Shown here: positions 26,935-36,158 of the stretch, one piece after another
Numbering within the stretch: the stretch's first letter is position 1
How the letters are laid out: the number at the start of each line of letters is the position of its first letter
Assembly: GCA_031291415.1 (NCBI GenBank)
Contig: JARLJB010000175.1
Coordinates: 62,001 to 126,000 of the forward strand
DNA from: Telmatospirillum sp.
GTDB taxonomy: Bacteria > Pseudomonadota > Alphaproteobacteria > Rhodospirillales > Magnetospirillaceae
Direction: 5' to 3'
DNA: 64,000 bases
Made by a program: the position numbers and the translations under genes
The notes under the pieces: generated by a model
Told to the model about the DNA's origin: nothing
The model's database searches: none
The model's input: only the letters and a program-made list of their open reading frames with translations

Positions 26935-27645
26935 ATGATCGATCTCCATTTCTGGCCAACCCCCAACGGCCACAAGATCACCTTGTTTCTTGAAGAGGCT
27001 GGTGTCGATTACCGTATCGTGCCGGTCGATATCAGTGCCGGTGAACAGTTCAAACCGGATTTTCTCAAGATTTCGCCGAACAATCGGATGCCGGCCATTG
27101 TCGATCAGGCGCCGGCCGATGGCGGCGAACCGATCTCGCTGTTCGAATCGGGCGCCATCCTGCTCTATCTTGCCGAAAAATACGGCAGGTTCCTGCCGGC
27201 CGACATTCGTGGGCGTAAGACCGTGCTGGAATGGCTGTTTTGGCAAGTCGGAGGACTTGGCCCAATGGCCGGACAGAACCACCATTTCGGGCATTATGCG
27301 CCGGAGAAGCTGCCCTACGCGATCGATCGCTATGTCCGGGAGACCAATCGGCTCTATGGCGTTCTCAATGGCCGGCTGGCCGGACGGGACTTTATCGCCG
27401 GCGACTATTCGATCGCCGATATGGCCTGCTATCCCTGGATCGTGCCGTGGGAACGGCAAAGCCAGCGTCTTGACGATTTTCCCAACCTGAAGCGCTGGTT
27501 CGCGGCGATCGCCGACCGGCCGGCGACCAGGCGTGCCTACGAAAAAGGCGAGGCGTTCCGGACACATGAGACGGTGACCGAGGAAAGCCGACGCGTGTTG
27601 TTCGGCCAGACTGCGGAATCGCTTCGGCAGGCCAGCGACAAGTGA
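26935..27645 (+). CDS. Glutathione S-transferase family protein (YfcG/YghU-like)
   Basis: A 236-residue protein. The thioredoxin-like N-terminal domain (about residues 1-87) starts IDLHFWPTPNGHKITLFLEE, where T-P-N-G matches the active-site region of the YfcG/Ure2-like group. The glutathione-binding FESGAILLYLAEKYG segment and the helical C-terminal domain with GDYSIADMACYPWIV follow. Such enzymes act as glutathione-dependent disulfide-bond oxidoreductases. The ATG at 26935 has AAAGGA upstream. Its stop overlaps the GTG of the next gene (GTGA), so the two are coupled. Confidence 0.88.
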   Translation: MIDLHFWPTPNGHKITLFLEEAGVDYRIVPVDISAGEQFKPDFLKISPNNRMPAIVDQAPADGGEPISLFESGAILLYLAEKYGRFLPADIRGRKTVLEWLFWQVGGLGPMAGQNHHFGHYAPEKLPYAIDRYVRETNRLYGVLNGRLAGRDFIAGDYSIADMACYPWIVPWERQSQRLDDFPNLKRWFAAIADRPATRRAYEKGEAFRTHETVTEESRRVLFGQTAESLRQASDK

Positions 27646-28385
27646 GCGAATCGAGATCATTGTCGCTGGACGACCCGGAACAGATAACCGCTGCCGAGTT
27701 GATCCGGCGTGTCCTGTTTCGCGATGCCCTGATGTTGGTGCTGGATAAACCCGCGGGGCTGGCCGTCCACGCCGGCGGCAAGAAAAGCGTGCATCTGGGA
27801 AATTTCCTGGAAGATCTGCGTTTCGGCCTGCCGCATGCGCCGGAACTGGCCCACCGGTTGGATCGCGATACGTCGGGTTGCCTGGTGTTCGGCCGCCATC
27901 GCCAGGCGTTGAAGCGGCTGGGCGCATTGTTCGCGCATGGCCGCGTCGAGAAAACTTACTGGGCCGTGGTGGTCGGTGCGCCACCGGGTGAGGAGGGCCG
28001 TATCGATCGGCCTCTCGGAAAAATCAACGCGACCTATGGCTGGCACATGAAGGTCGACCCGAAGGGGCAGCCGTCGGTGACCGAATGGCGTCTTTTGGGG
28101 AAAACCGACCGGCTTTCCTGGCTCGAATGCCGGCCGAGAACCGGGCGTACTCACCAGATCCGGGTCCATCTCGCCTCGATCGGTTGCCCTATCGTCGGCG
28201 ACGGCATCTACGGCAAAGGTACGGCGAGCTTGCTGGCGCCAAGGCTGCACCTGCACGCCCGCTCTATTCGCATACCGTTATATCCCAGAAAACCGTTGAT
28301 CGAAGTGACCGCTCCGGTGGCTGAGCACATGATCGAATTGCTGACCGCCTGTGGCTGGGCAGGCGAAATGAGAAGAGCTGGGTAG
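27642..28385 (+). CDS. RluA-family pseudouridine synthase (paralogue 1)
   Basis: A 247-residue enzyme predicted to isomerise uridine to pseudouridine in rRNA or tRNA. The catalytic motif is HRLDRDTSG (Asp in the centre). LDKPAGLAVHAGG upstream and RPRTGRTHQIRVH downstream are family signatures. There is no S4 domain. It starts with GTG overlapping the GST stop codon. A second member with the same layout lies at 30467-31207. The precise RNA target is not predictable here. Confidence 0.88.
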   Translation: MSESRSLSLDDPEQITAAELIRRVLFRDALMLVLDKPAGLAVHAGGKKSVHLGNFLEDLRFGLPHAPELAHRLDRDTSGCLVFGRHRQALKRLGALFAHGRVEKTYWAVVVGAPPGEEGRIDRPLGKINATYGWHMKVDPKGQPSVTEWRLLGKTDRLSWLECRPRTGRTHQIRVHLASIGCPIVGDGIYGKGTASLLAPRLHLHARSIRIPLYPRKPLIEVTAPVAEHMIELLTACGWAGEMRRAG

Positions 28386-28408
28386 ACGACGAAAGCAGGG
28401 AGGCTTGA

Positions 28409-29341
28409 ATGCGAATTCTGATTGTCGGGGCCGGGGCCATAGGCGGGTACTTCGGCGGGCGGTTGCTTGAAGCGGGAAATGACGTGACCTTTCTGGTGCG
28501 TCCAAGGCGTGCCCAGCAGTTGGCTGCCGATGGTCTGGTCATCAAGAGCCCGCATGGAGATGCGACACTGGCGGCGCCGACCGTGCTGGCGGAAGCGATC
28601 ACCGCGCCGTGGGATGCGGTGATCGTCAGTTGCAAGGCCTACGATCTTGCCGGCGCCATCGAGAGCTTCGCTCCGGCCGTCGGACCGCAGACGGCTATTT
28701 TGCCGTTGCTGAACGGTCTGCGGCATCTCGACGTTCTGGACGGGCGTTTCGGCGCCGACCGCGTTCTGGGAGGCCTCTGCGCGATTGCTGCGACATTGGA
28801 CGAGCATGGGGTGGTCCACCATCTCAACGACATTCAGATGCTGACCTTCGGCGAGCGCGACGGCAGCGACAGCGATCGGGTCAAAGCTCTGGCCGCCGCC
28901 TTCGCAACCACCAAGGTCAATGCGCGATCGAGCGGCCTGATCATTCAGGAAATGTGGGAAAAGTGGGTTTTCCTGTCGGCCTTGGCGGCCGCGACCTGCC
29001 TGCTGCGGGCCAGCGTCGGCGATATCGTTATCGCCGGGGGCGTCGATACCGTGACGGGACTGTTGGCGGAAGCGCAGTCGGTGGCCGAGGCATCCGGACA
29101 TGGGGCGCGGCCGAAGGTGCTCGAGAACGCCCGGAGCCAGTTGACGTCCGCCGGGTCGTCTTTATCGGCGTCCATGATGCGCGATATCGAGAAGGGAGGC
29201 GCCATTGAGGCGGATCATGTGGTTGGCGATCTGTTGCAGCGCGGACGGGCTGCCGGCCTTGGGATTCCTCTCCTCAAGCTCGCCTATTTGCATTTGAAGG
29301 CCTATGAAGCCCGTCGACAGCGCGAGGCCGCACGGGGCTGA
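28409..29341 (+). CDS. panE: 2-dehydropantoate 2-reductase (ApbA/PanE family)
   Basis: A 310-residue NADPH-dependent oxidoreductase that would reduce ketopantoate to pantoate for CoA synthesis. The Rossmann motif GAGAIGGYFGGRL opens the protein; the conserved VSCKAYD region, a Lys in QEMWEKWVFLSAL and SSLSASMMRDIEKG follow. GGGAGG lies six bases before the ATG. Many ApbA/PanE paralogues act on other 2-oxo acids, so the exact substrate is moderately sure. It is in line with the RluA gene and convergent with the EamA exporter (14-bp gap). Confidence 0.85.
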   Translation: MRILIVGAGAIGGYFGGRLLEAGNDVTFLVRPRRAQQLAADGLVIKSPHGDATLAAPTVLAEAITAPWDAVIVSCKAYDLAGAIESFAPAVGPQTAILPLLNGLRHLDVLDGRFGADRVLGGLCAIAATLDEHGVVHHLNDIQMLTFGERDGSDSDRVKALAAAFATTKVNARSSGLIIQEMWEKWVFLSALAAATCLLRASVGDIVIAGGVDTVTGLLAEAQSVAEASGHGARPKVLENARSQLTSAGSSLSASMMRDIEKGGAIEADHVVGDLLQRGRAAGLGIPLLKLAYLHLKAYEARRQREAARG

Positions 29342-29355
29342 GCTGAGGCCGGCGA

Positions 29356-30246
29356 TCAACGGTGTCGGGAGCTTGCCGTGCTGCCGGCTGACGCGCAGAT
29401 GACGCAGGCGATCGCCGCGAGTTGCCGGGTGGTCAGAACTTCGCTGATGAGCAGGGTTCCCGCCAATGCCGCCAAGGCGGGCTCCAGGCTCATCAGGACC
29501 CCGAATGTCCTGGGTGGCAACCGTTTGAGCGCGACCATTTCCAGAGAATAAGGAATGGCGCTCGACAGCAGGGCGACCGCCAGGCCCGGCAACAGGACGG
29601 CAAGGCCGAGAAGATCCCAGCCGGCATGACCGATGCCGCTGGGCAGAGTGACGAGGGCGGCCACGCCCATACCGAGAGCGCTCGCCCGGCCACCTGGCAA
29701 CTGGCCGGCCACCCGATGGCCGAAGTAGATATACAAAGCCCAAAAGATGCCGGCTCCCAGGGCAAAGACGGCGCCCAGCGGATCGACCGCCGACGACAGG
29801 TCGCCCATTGGAACCAGCGCCGCCAGTCCGGCTAACGCCAGAGCCAGCCATAGGATGTCACTCGGTCGACGCGAATTCATCAAGGCCAGGGTGAACGGAC
29901 CAGTAAACTCGATGGCGACGGCAATGCCGAGCGGCAGACGGGATATGGCATAGTAAAACAGCAGATTCATTCCCCCGAGAGCCACGCCATAGGCGACGAC
30001 GGCCCGGCACTGGCCGCCGGTCAGGCGCCCGCCGCGCCATGGTTGCCAGACTGCGGCCAGCATGAGAGCCCCGAACGATGTTCGCAGGGCGGTAACCCCC
30101 TGCGGTCCGATGGCGGAGAACAAGGTTTTCCCGTAGGCTGCACCGGATTGGACCGACGCCATCGCCAAAATGATCGCGGCGACCGCCACGAGAACCGACC
30201 TCGACTGTCTATCCGTACGTCGTTCGGTCGTCGGGGGCGTCGGCAT
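29356..30246 (-). CDS. EamA-family exporter, RhtA-like
   Basis: A 296-residue inner-membrane protein with ten predicted helices arranged as two EamA repeats. The segments FTGPFTLALMNSRRPSD and LLSSAIPYSLEMVALKRLPPRTFGVLMSLEPA match the RhtA threonine/homoserine exporter group. The ATG at 30246 is chosen because GGAAGGA lies just upstream; the frame extends to 30312 without a site. The export substrate is inferred from family only. Confidence 0.82.
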   Translation of the reverse strand: MPTPPTTERRTDRQSRSVLVAVAAIILAMASVQSGAAYGKTLFSAIGPQGVTALRTSFGALMLAAVWQPWRGGRLTGGQCRAVVAYGVALGGMNLLFYYAISRLPLGIAVAIEFTGPFTLALMNSRRPSDILWLALALAGLAALVPMGDLSSAVDPLGAVFALGAGIFWALYIYFGHRVAGQLPGGRASALGMGVAALVTLPSGIGHAGWDLLGLAVLLPGLAVALLSSAIPYSLEMVALKRLPPRTFGVLMSLEPALAALAGTLLISEVLTTRQLAAIACVICASAGSTASSRHR

Positions 30247-30351
30247 CCTGATCCTTCCTGCGCGGTTTTCCACCTTTGTCGAGGGCGATGCTCTAGCAGG
30301 CGAAACAAACATCGTCCAGCATCCTCATGACGGCGCAGGAGAATGCCTCTA

Positions 30352-30420
30352 GTGTTCTGTTTGCGAATTTCGAAGCGACATGACCCAGTATCGACCGAAA
30401 TTCGGAAACGATCAGAACAC
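30352..30420. repeat. 69-bp imperfect inverted repeat
   Basis: GTGTTCTG (30352-30359) pairs with CAGAACAC (30413-30420), and inside it CGAATTTCG (30364-30372) pairs with CGAAATTCG (30396-30404). The arms differ by a four-base insertion. It lies between the EamA start and the second RluA gene. The structure resembles a miniature transposable element remnant or a large operator; no transposase is nearby. Confidence 0.6.
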
Positions 30421-30466
30421 CAGGTTTATCAATAAACTAGTGGTGCGATGGAAAAGGGGATTCGGG

Positions 30467-31207
30467 GTGACGAAACAGGGCGCCGAAAGCAGCAGGCAAT
30501 CGGGAACGGATTACGGCTACGATCTAGCCAGCCGCGTTCTTTATCTGGATTCCAATCTGATCATTCTCGACAAGCCCGCCGGTTTGGCGGTTCACGGTGG
30601 CCCAAAGACGTTCATCCATCTTGAAGGGATGCTCGACGGTCTGCGTCTGGGATTGGCCAAACCGCCGCGCCTGGCGCACCGGTTGGATCGGGACACTTCG
30701 GGTTGCCTTGTCCTGGCCCGCCACGACAAGGCGCTGTCCCGTCTTGGACGCCTGTTCGGGGCCGGCAAAGTTCGTAAGACCTACTGGGCGGTGGTGACCG
30801 GAAGGCCGGACCCGGAGGAGGGGGTGATCGAAATGCCCCTCCGCAAAGTATCCAACAAGGACGGTTGGCGAATGATCGCCGATCCGGCCGGCCAGGCTGC
30901 CGCAACGCGATGGCGGCGCCTTGGCGGGACCACCCTTGAGACCTGGCTCGAACTTCATCCGCAGTCCGGTCGGACCCACCAGATCCGCGTGCATTGCGCC
31001 AGCGGCCTGGGCTGTCCGATCATCGGCGATCCTGTTTATGGTTCAGCCGACGACCGGCCCATGCATCTGCATGCCCGCCATCTGGTCATTCCCTATTGGG
31101 CCGATCGTCCGCCGGTCGAGGCGATCGCCGTTCCTCCCCCGCACATGCGGGCCGCTCTGCGGGACTGTGGCTGGCCCGGAGAAGATGAGGCGGAACAGGA
31201 ATGTTGA
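30467..31207 (+). CDS. RluA-family pseudouridine synthase (paralogue 2)
   Basis: A 246-residue enzyme with the same motifs as the gene at 27642: LDKPAGLAVHGGP, HRLDRDTSGCLV and HPQSGRTHQIRVH. The two differ across their length, so this is an old duplication rather than a recent copy. I chose the GTG at 30467 because AAAAGGGGA lies seven bases upstream; an in-frame ATG at 30380 sits in the loop of the inverted repeat and has no ribosome site. The RNA target is unknown. Confidence 0.83.
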   Translation: MTKQGAESSRQSGTDYGYDLASRVLYLDSNLIILDKPAGLAVHGGPKTFIHLEGMLDGLRLGLAKPPRLAHRLDRDTSGCLVLARHDKALSRLGRLFGAGKVRKTYWAVVTGRPDPEEGVIEMPLRKVSNKDGWRMIADPAGQAAATRWRRLGGTTLETWLELHPQSGRTHQIRVHCASGLGCPIIGDPVYGSADDRPMHLHARHLVIPYWADRPPVEAIAVPPPHMRAALRDCGWPGEDEAEQEC

Positions 31208-31235
31208 CAGTGGCGGGGCTATCTCACATCATAGC

Positions 31236-31272
31236 GTTTAGAGAACGCGTTCTTTAAACGTGTTCTCTAAAC
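31236..31272. promoter_or_regulatory. TetR-type operator upstream of the RND efflux operon
   Basis: GTTTAGAGAAC (31236-31246) and GTTCTCTAAAC (31262-31272) form a perfect 11-bp inverted repeat. The left arm also pairs closely with the inner GTTCTTTAAAC, giving overlapping palindromes centred on AACGCGTT. Overlapping palindromes like this are usual for TetR regulators that repress their own efflux operon. It ends 28 bases before the TetR start codon. Confidence 0.75.
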
Positions 31273-31300
31273 CCTTTGGCGTCGAAACAGGACGGACATT

Positions 31301-31921
31301 TTGCCCAGGCTGCCTTTGAGCGAACCGGAACGCGAACGGGTCCGCCGTCGTATTTTGGATGCCGCCCAGGATCTGTTCGACGCTGGCGGCATCGAAGCTG
31401 TGTCCATGCGAGCCATCGGTGTCCGGGTCGGGCTGACCGCCTCGGCGCTTTATGCCTATTTCCCGGCCAAGCTCGATCTGATCCGCGCGCTCTGGCAAGG
31501 CGCCCTGGTCGAATTGGAACATCGCTTGCGCGATCTGTCAGCGCGGGAACCCGATCCCATGCGGACCCTGGCTCTCCTCGGCGCCGCCTACGCGGACTTT
31601 GCCTTGGAAGAGCCCGTTCGCTTCCGCCTGTTGTTTTTGACGACAACCGATCTGATCGGTGATGCGCTTGGGGCGGCAACGGAAAGCCAGGCGGTTTACC
31701 ACCTGTTGCGCGATCGCGTGGCCGAGGCGATCAGGCAGGGGCGGTTGCTTATCACCGATGCCGATTTAGCCGCGCAAACCGTGTGGGCGGCGATTCATGG
31801 CGTGGTTTCCCTGATTAATACCTGCGGCGACTTTCCGTTCGTTGAACCTCAACTTTTGGTACATACGATGATTCAAACGGTCTTGCGCGGCATGGTCCGG
31901 GACGATACCGAGAGAGAGTGA
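31301..31921 (+). CDS. TetR-family regulator of the RND pump
   Basis: A 206-residue regulator. The N-terminal HTH (about residues 12-60) shows RRRILDAAQDLFDAGGIEAVSMRAIGVRVGLTASALYAYF split across its helices; the C-terminal ligand domain is helical. It starts with TTG, with AGGA about nine bases upstream; I find no better start. It is first in a tightly packed operon with the efflux genes, and its stop overlaps the region just before the fusion-protein start. It probably represses the operon until an effluxed compound binds. Confidence 0.85.
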   Translation: MPRLPLSEPERERVRRRILDAAQDLFDAGGIEAVSMRAIGVRVGLTASALYAYFPAKLDLIRALWQGALVELEHRLRDLSAREPDPMRTLALLGAAYADFALEEPVRFRLLFLTTTDLIGDALGAATESQAVYHLLRDRVAEAIRQGRLLITDADLAAQTVWAAIHGVVSLINTCGDFPFVEPQLLVHTMIQTVLRGMVRDDTERE

Positions 31922-31923
31922 TC

Positions 31924-33087
31924 ATGACCTGCGACGATCAACCTGCTTCCCCAATTCCCTTGTTGGGCAAGATCCAATGGCGTGGCGTTCGAAAGATCTG
32001 CTGGGTGTTGTTCGCCGTCGGTCTGTTGGCCGGCTGCGACCAACCGGTGAAAACGCAAGCGGAAGTCCGTCCGGTCCGGACCCAAGCGGTTTGGACCGAA
32101 ATCTTGTCGGATTCGCCTACTCAGGTCGGCGAGATCCGTCCACATTTTGAAAGCGACCTGGGCTTCAAGATTGCTGGCAAAGTGATATCGCGCGTCACCC
32201 AACTGGGAACCGTGGTCAAACGGGGCGACGTCGTCGCCCGTTTGGACGAGCAGGACAAGCGCAACGAACTGCTGGCGGCCAAGGCCGACCTGGCCTCGGC
32301 GCAGGCCAGCGTGGCCAAAACGAGTGCCGAGGAACGTCGTCAGGGCAAGTTGCGTCAAGACGGCTGGGCGACGGAGGCCGCCTATGAATCGGCATTGCAG
32401 GCCGCCGATTCGGCGAAAGCCAGTCTTCATGCGGCGGAGGCCAAGTTGAAATTGGCCAGCGATCAGTTGGACTATGCCTGGTTGCGAGCGCCCGAGGATG
32501 GGGTCGTCACCGCTCTCGGGGCCGAGGTCGGGCAGGTGGTGGCGGCTGGCCAGCTGGTGGTTCGTCTGGCGCGGCTCGATCGCAAGGATGCGGTGTTCTC
32601 GATTGCCGAAAACATGGTCGCCACCGTCCAGAACAAGCCGGCGGTCGAAGTGTGGCTGCTCGATACGCCGGCTGTACGCGCCAGCGGAACGATGGTGGAG
32701 ATTTCGCCGAGCGCCGATCCGACGACGCGGACCTACACGGTCAAGGTCCCGTTGTCGGATGCGCCGGCGGCCATGCGCTTCGGCATGACCGTGATGGGCC
32801 GGATCCACACGGGGAGCCGGCCGGTGGTCAGCCTTCCGGGATCGGCGCTCTTTCAGCAGGATGGTCAGCCGGCGGTCTGGGTGGTCGATCGATCCTCGAT
32901 GACCGTGTCGCTGGTCAAGGTGACACTTTTCCGGGTCGATCCCGATCGTATCCTGGTCGCCGATGGTTTGACCGACGGCGCCTTGGTCGTGACGGCTGGA
33001 ATCCAGAAGTTGCGGCCGGGTCAGAAAGTCCGTCTGCTCGACAAGACGGAAAAGCAGGATGTGGGGGCGAAGGGTAGCGCGTCATGA
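31924..33087 (+). CDS. RND efflux periplasmic adaptor (membrane fusion lipoprotein)
   Basis: A 387-residue HlyD-type adaptor. A lipoprotein signal ends in LLAGC (Cys about residue 38). The mature part has a split lipoyl domain (FKIAGKVISRVTQLGTVVKRGD and LRAPEDGVVTALGAEVGQVV) around an alpha-helical hairpin (about 100-155), then beta-barrel and membrane-proximal domains. The ATG at 31924 follows a GAGAGAG site; a GTG at 31918 overlapping the TetR stop is an alternative. It should link the inner-membrane pump to an outer-membrane channel encoded elsewhere. Its stop overlaps the pump start by 4 bases. Confidence 0.9.
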   Translation: MTCDDQPASPIPLLGKIQWRGVRKICWVLFAVGLLAGCDQPVKTQAEVRPVRTQAVWTEILSDSPTQVGEIRPHFESDLGFKIAGKVISRVTQLGTVVKRGDVVARLDEQDKRNELLAAKADLASAQASVAKTSAEERRQGKLRQDGWATEAAYESALQAADSAKASLHAAEAKLKLASDQLDYAWLRAPEDGVVTALGAEVGQVVAAGQLVVRLARLDRKDAVFSIAENMVATVQNKPAVEVWLLDTPAVRASGTMVEISPSADPTTRTYTVKVPLSDAPAAMRFGMTVMGRIHTGSRPVVSLPGSALFQQDGQPAVWVVDRSSMTVSLVKVTLFRVDPDRILVADGLTDGALVVTAGIQKLRPGQKVRLLDKTEKQDVGAKGSAS

Positions 33088-36000
33088 CCGGTTTTAATCT
33101 TTCCGACTGGGCGCTGCGTCATCGCTCTTTCGTCATCTACCTGATGATTCTCTGCGGTGTCGCCGGGGCGTTTTCTTTCAACGAACTCGGGCGTGACGAG
33201 GATCCTCCCTTCACCATCAAAACCATGGTGGTCAAGACCTTGTGGCCCGGGGCCACCGTCGATGAAACGGTCAATCAGGTCACCGACCGGATCGAAAAGA
33301 AGCTCGAGGAAACGCCGTCCCTGGATTATTTGCGAAGTTACACCACGGCTGGATCGTCGGTGATTTTCGTCACGCTCAAGGATTCGACAGCCCCGGCCGC
33401 CGTGGCCGACATCTGGTATCAGGTGCGCAAGAAGACCGGGGACATCGCCTATACTCTGCCGTCCGGGACGCAAGGGCCGTTTTTCGATGACGAATTCGGC
33501 GATACCTTCGGCGTCATCTATGCCTTTACCGGTGACGGATTTAACTACCGCGATCTCAAGGATTATGTCGAGAGTGTGCGTGCCGATCTGTTGCGGCTGC
33601 CCGACGTCGGCAAGATCACCCTGATCGGCGTGCAGGACGAGCAGGTCACGATCGCGTTTTCCACCCGTAAACTTGCCAGTCTAGGGGTGACCCAGGCGCA
33701 GGTTCTGCAAGCTCTGCAAGAGCAGAATGCCGTCGCCCCATCCGGTGTCGTCGATACCGGACGTGAAAAGATCCTGCTGCGCGTTACCGGTGGATTCGCT
33801 TCCGAGGCGGATGTCAGCGACATCAACTTGCGGATCAACGGACGGTTTTTCCGGCTTGCCGACGTGGCGACGATCCAGCGTGGTTTCGTCGATCCGCCGA
33901 CCTCGTCCTATCGTGTCAACGGGCAACCGGCCATCGGTTTGGCGCTTGCCATGGCTAAGGGCGGCGACAATCTGCGTCTGGGCGACAATATCCGTAAACG
34001 CATGGCTGAGATGGAGCGGGACCGCCCGATCGGCATCGAGGTGGTTCAGGTCGCCAATCAACCGGAAGTGGTGCGGGCCTCGGTGCATGGGTTCGTGAAA
34101 TCTCTGGAGGAGGCCGTGGCCATTGTCCTGGTGGTCAGCTTCCTCAGTCTTGGGTTTCGGGCCGGAACGGTGGTCGCCCTGTCCATTCCGTTGGTTCTGG
34201 CCGCAACCTTCGTCGGCATGAAGTTCTGCGGCATCGATCTGCACCGGGTTTCGTTGGGCTCGCTGATCATCGCTCTGGGGTTGCTGGTCGACGACGCCAT
34301 GATCACTATCGAAATGATGGTCAAGAAGCAGGAGGAGGGGCTTCCCCTGCGCGAGGCGGCGACCTTCGCTTTTACATCGACGGCTTTCCCGATGTTGACC
34401 GGCACGCTGGTGACGGTGATCGGCTTCGTGCCGGTCGGTTTCGCAGAGAGTGCATCGGGAGAATACTGTTTTTCGCTGTTCGCCGTCATCACCATCGCCC
34501 TGCTGATCTCCTGGGGCGTGGCCGTTCTGTTTTCGCCATTGATCGGCGTCGCCTTGCTCGGCAAACGGGTCAGCGTTCACAAATCCGGCGGTGTGGGTGT
34601 CCGCGTCTCCAACGCTTTTCGCGCCGTTCTGACGGCTGGCCTTGCTCGTCGGTGGTGGGTGATCGGCAGCACAGCCACCCTGTTCGTTGTTTCGCTGGTG
34701 GCCACCACGCATCTGGAACAGCAGTTTTTTCCATCGTCGGATCGGCCTGAACTCCTGGTCGATCTGACATTGCCGCACAATACGTCGATCCGTGCGACGG
34801 GAGAGGCCGTTGCTCTGCTGGAAAAACGGTTGGCCGCCGATGGTGATGTCGCCAGTTACGCCGTCAATGTCGGCAGCGGCGCCGTGCGTTTTTATCTGCC
34901 GCTCGACGTGCAACTCGACCACGACTTTTTTGCCGAGGCGGTGGTTGTCGCCAAAAGCGTCGGATTACGCGACGCTCTCGCCGCCCGTTTGCAAAACCAA
35001 CTGGAAGAGGATCTGCCCGACGCCATCGTCCGGGCTTCGCCGCTGGAATTGGGGCCGCCGGTCGGCTGGCCGCTCAAATATCGTGTCAGTGGCGCCGATC
35101 CACAGCGGGTTCGTCAGGCAGCCTATGATTTGTCGGCGGTTCTGGGCGGGAATGTCGCCGTGCGGTCGATCAATTTCGACTGGAACGAGCCGATCAAGAC
35201 GGTACGGTTGAAGATCGACCAGAACAAGGCGAGGCTGGTCGGTCTTTCGTCGCAGGATCTGGCGCAGGCTCTGCAAGCTACGTTTTCAGGGACGACCATC
35301 ACCGAACTGCGCGATTCGATTTATCTGATTCCGGTGCAGACGCGGGCTCCGATCGATGAGAGAACCGATCTCGACACACTGCGCCGCCTGCAGATACCGG
35401 TGGGCGAGGGCCGCAATGTCCCCTTGGGCGAACTGGCTCAACTGGATTACGGTTTCGAGCAGCCGATCATCTGGCGTCGGCAACGCCTGCCCACTTTGAC
35501 TATACAGGCCGACGTCGCACCCGGTATCCAGGCGGCTACCGTCGTGGCGCAACTGGCCCCACGGATCAGCGCGTTCGAGGCCACGCTGCCGGCCGGCTAT
35601 TCCGTCGCCACCGGCGGCAGCGTCGAAGAAGGCGCCAAAGGCATGAGTTCAGTCGCGGCGGTGCTGCCGGTGATGGTGTTGCTGATGCTGAGCGTCCTGA
35701 TGGTGCAACTGCAGAGTTTCCAGCGGATGATTTTGGTCATCAGCGTTGCGCCGCTGGGACTGATTGGCGTGGTTGCCGCCCTTCTGCCGACCCATACGCC
35801 GATGGGATTTGTCGCCATCCTGGGCTGCGTCGCCCTGATCGGCATGATCGTTCGAAATTCGGTGATCCTGATCGATCAGATCGAACGCAATATCGCTGCC
35901 GGCATGGACCGTTGGGATGCCGTCGTCGAAGCAACCTGCCATCGCTTGCGGCCGATTCTCCTGACCGCCTCGGCGGCGATCCTTGCAATGATTCCGATAT

Positions 36001-36143
36001 CGTCGGAGTCGTTCTGGGGACCCATGGCATTTGCCATCATGGGCGGTCTGGTGGTGGCGACCCTGCTGACGTTGCTGTTTCTGCCGGCCGCCTATGTCGC
36101 CTGGTTCCGTATCCCGACGCCCGCCCAATTCAGGCCGCGGTAA
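33084..36143 (+). CDS. RND efflux transporter (HAE1/AcrB-like)
   Basis: A 1019-residue inner-membrane pump with 12 predicted helices, two large periplasmic loops and an internal repeat. Helix 4 carries LGLLVDDAMITIEMM, with the acidic pair that relays protons. It should expel drugs, solvents or other hydrophobic compounds with the adaptor upstream. The length is close to AcrB (1049). No TolC-like gene is adjacent. The start overlaps the adaptor stop (ATGA), and the gene ends 15 bases from the convergent rppH. Confidence 0.92.
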   Translation: MTGFNLSDWALRHRSFVIYLMILCGVAGAFSFNELGRDEDPPFTIKTMVVKTLWPGATVDETVNQVTDRIEKKLEETPSLDYLRSYTTAGSSVIFVTLKDSTAPAAVADIWYQVRKKTGDIAYTLPSGTQGPFFDDEFGDTFGVIYAFTGDGFNYRDLKDYVESVRADLLRLPDVGKITLIGVQDEQVTIAFSTRKLASLGVTQAQVLQALQEQNAVAPSGVVDTGREKILLRVTGGFASEADVSDINLRINGRFFRLADVATIQRGFVDPPTSSYRVNGQPAIGLALAMAKGGDNLRLGDNIRKRMAEMERDRPIGIEVVQVANQPEVVRASVHGFVKSLEEAVAIVLVVSFLSLGFRAGTVVALSIPLVLAATFVGMKFCGIDLHRVSLGSLIIALGLLVDDAMITIEMMVKKQEEGLPLREAATFAFTSTAFPMLTGTLVTVIGFVPVGFAESASGEYCFSLFAVITIALLISWGVAVLFSPLIGVALLGKRVSVHKSGGVGVRVSNAFRAVLTAGLARRWWVIGSTATLFVVSLVATTHLEQQFFPSSDRPELLVDLTLPHNTSIRATGEAVALLEKRLAADGDVASYAVNVGSGAVRFYLPLDVQLDHDFFAEAVVVAKSVGLRDALAARLQNQLEEDLPDAIVRASPLELGPPVGWPLKYRVSGADPQRVRQAAYDLSAVLGGNVAVRSINFDWNEPIKTVRLKIDQNKARLVGLSSQDLAQALQATFSGTTITELRDSIYLIPVQTRAPIDERTDLDTLRRLQIPVGEGRNVPLGELAQLDYGFEQPIIWRRQRLPTLTIQADVAPGIQAATVVAQLAPRISAFEATLPAGYSVATGGSVEEGAKGMSSVAAVLPVMVLLMLSVLMVQLQSFQRMILVISVAPLGLIGVVAALLPTHTPMGFVAILGCVALIGMIVRNSVILIDQIERNIAAGMDRWDAVVEATCHRLRPILLTASAAILAMIPISSESFWGPMAFAIMGGLVVATLLTLLFLPAAYVAWFRIPTPAQFRPR

Positions 36144-36158
36144 TGTCAGTGCCGCCCG

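Noticed and set aside
30380..30466. ATG at 30380 as the start of the second RluA gene
   Set aside because: It lies in the loop of the inverted repeat without a ribosome site; GTG at 30467 has a good one.
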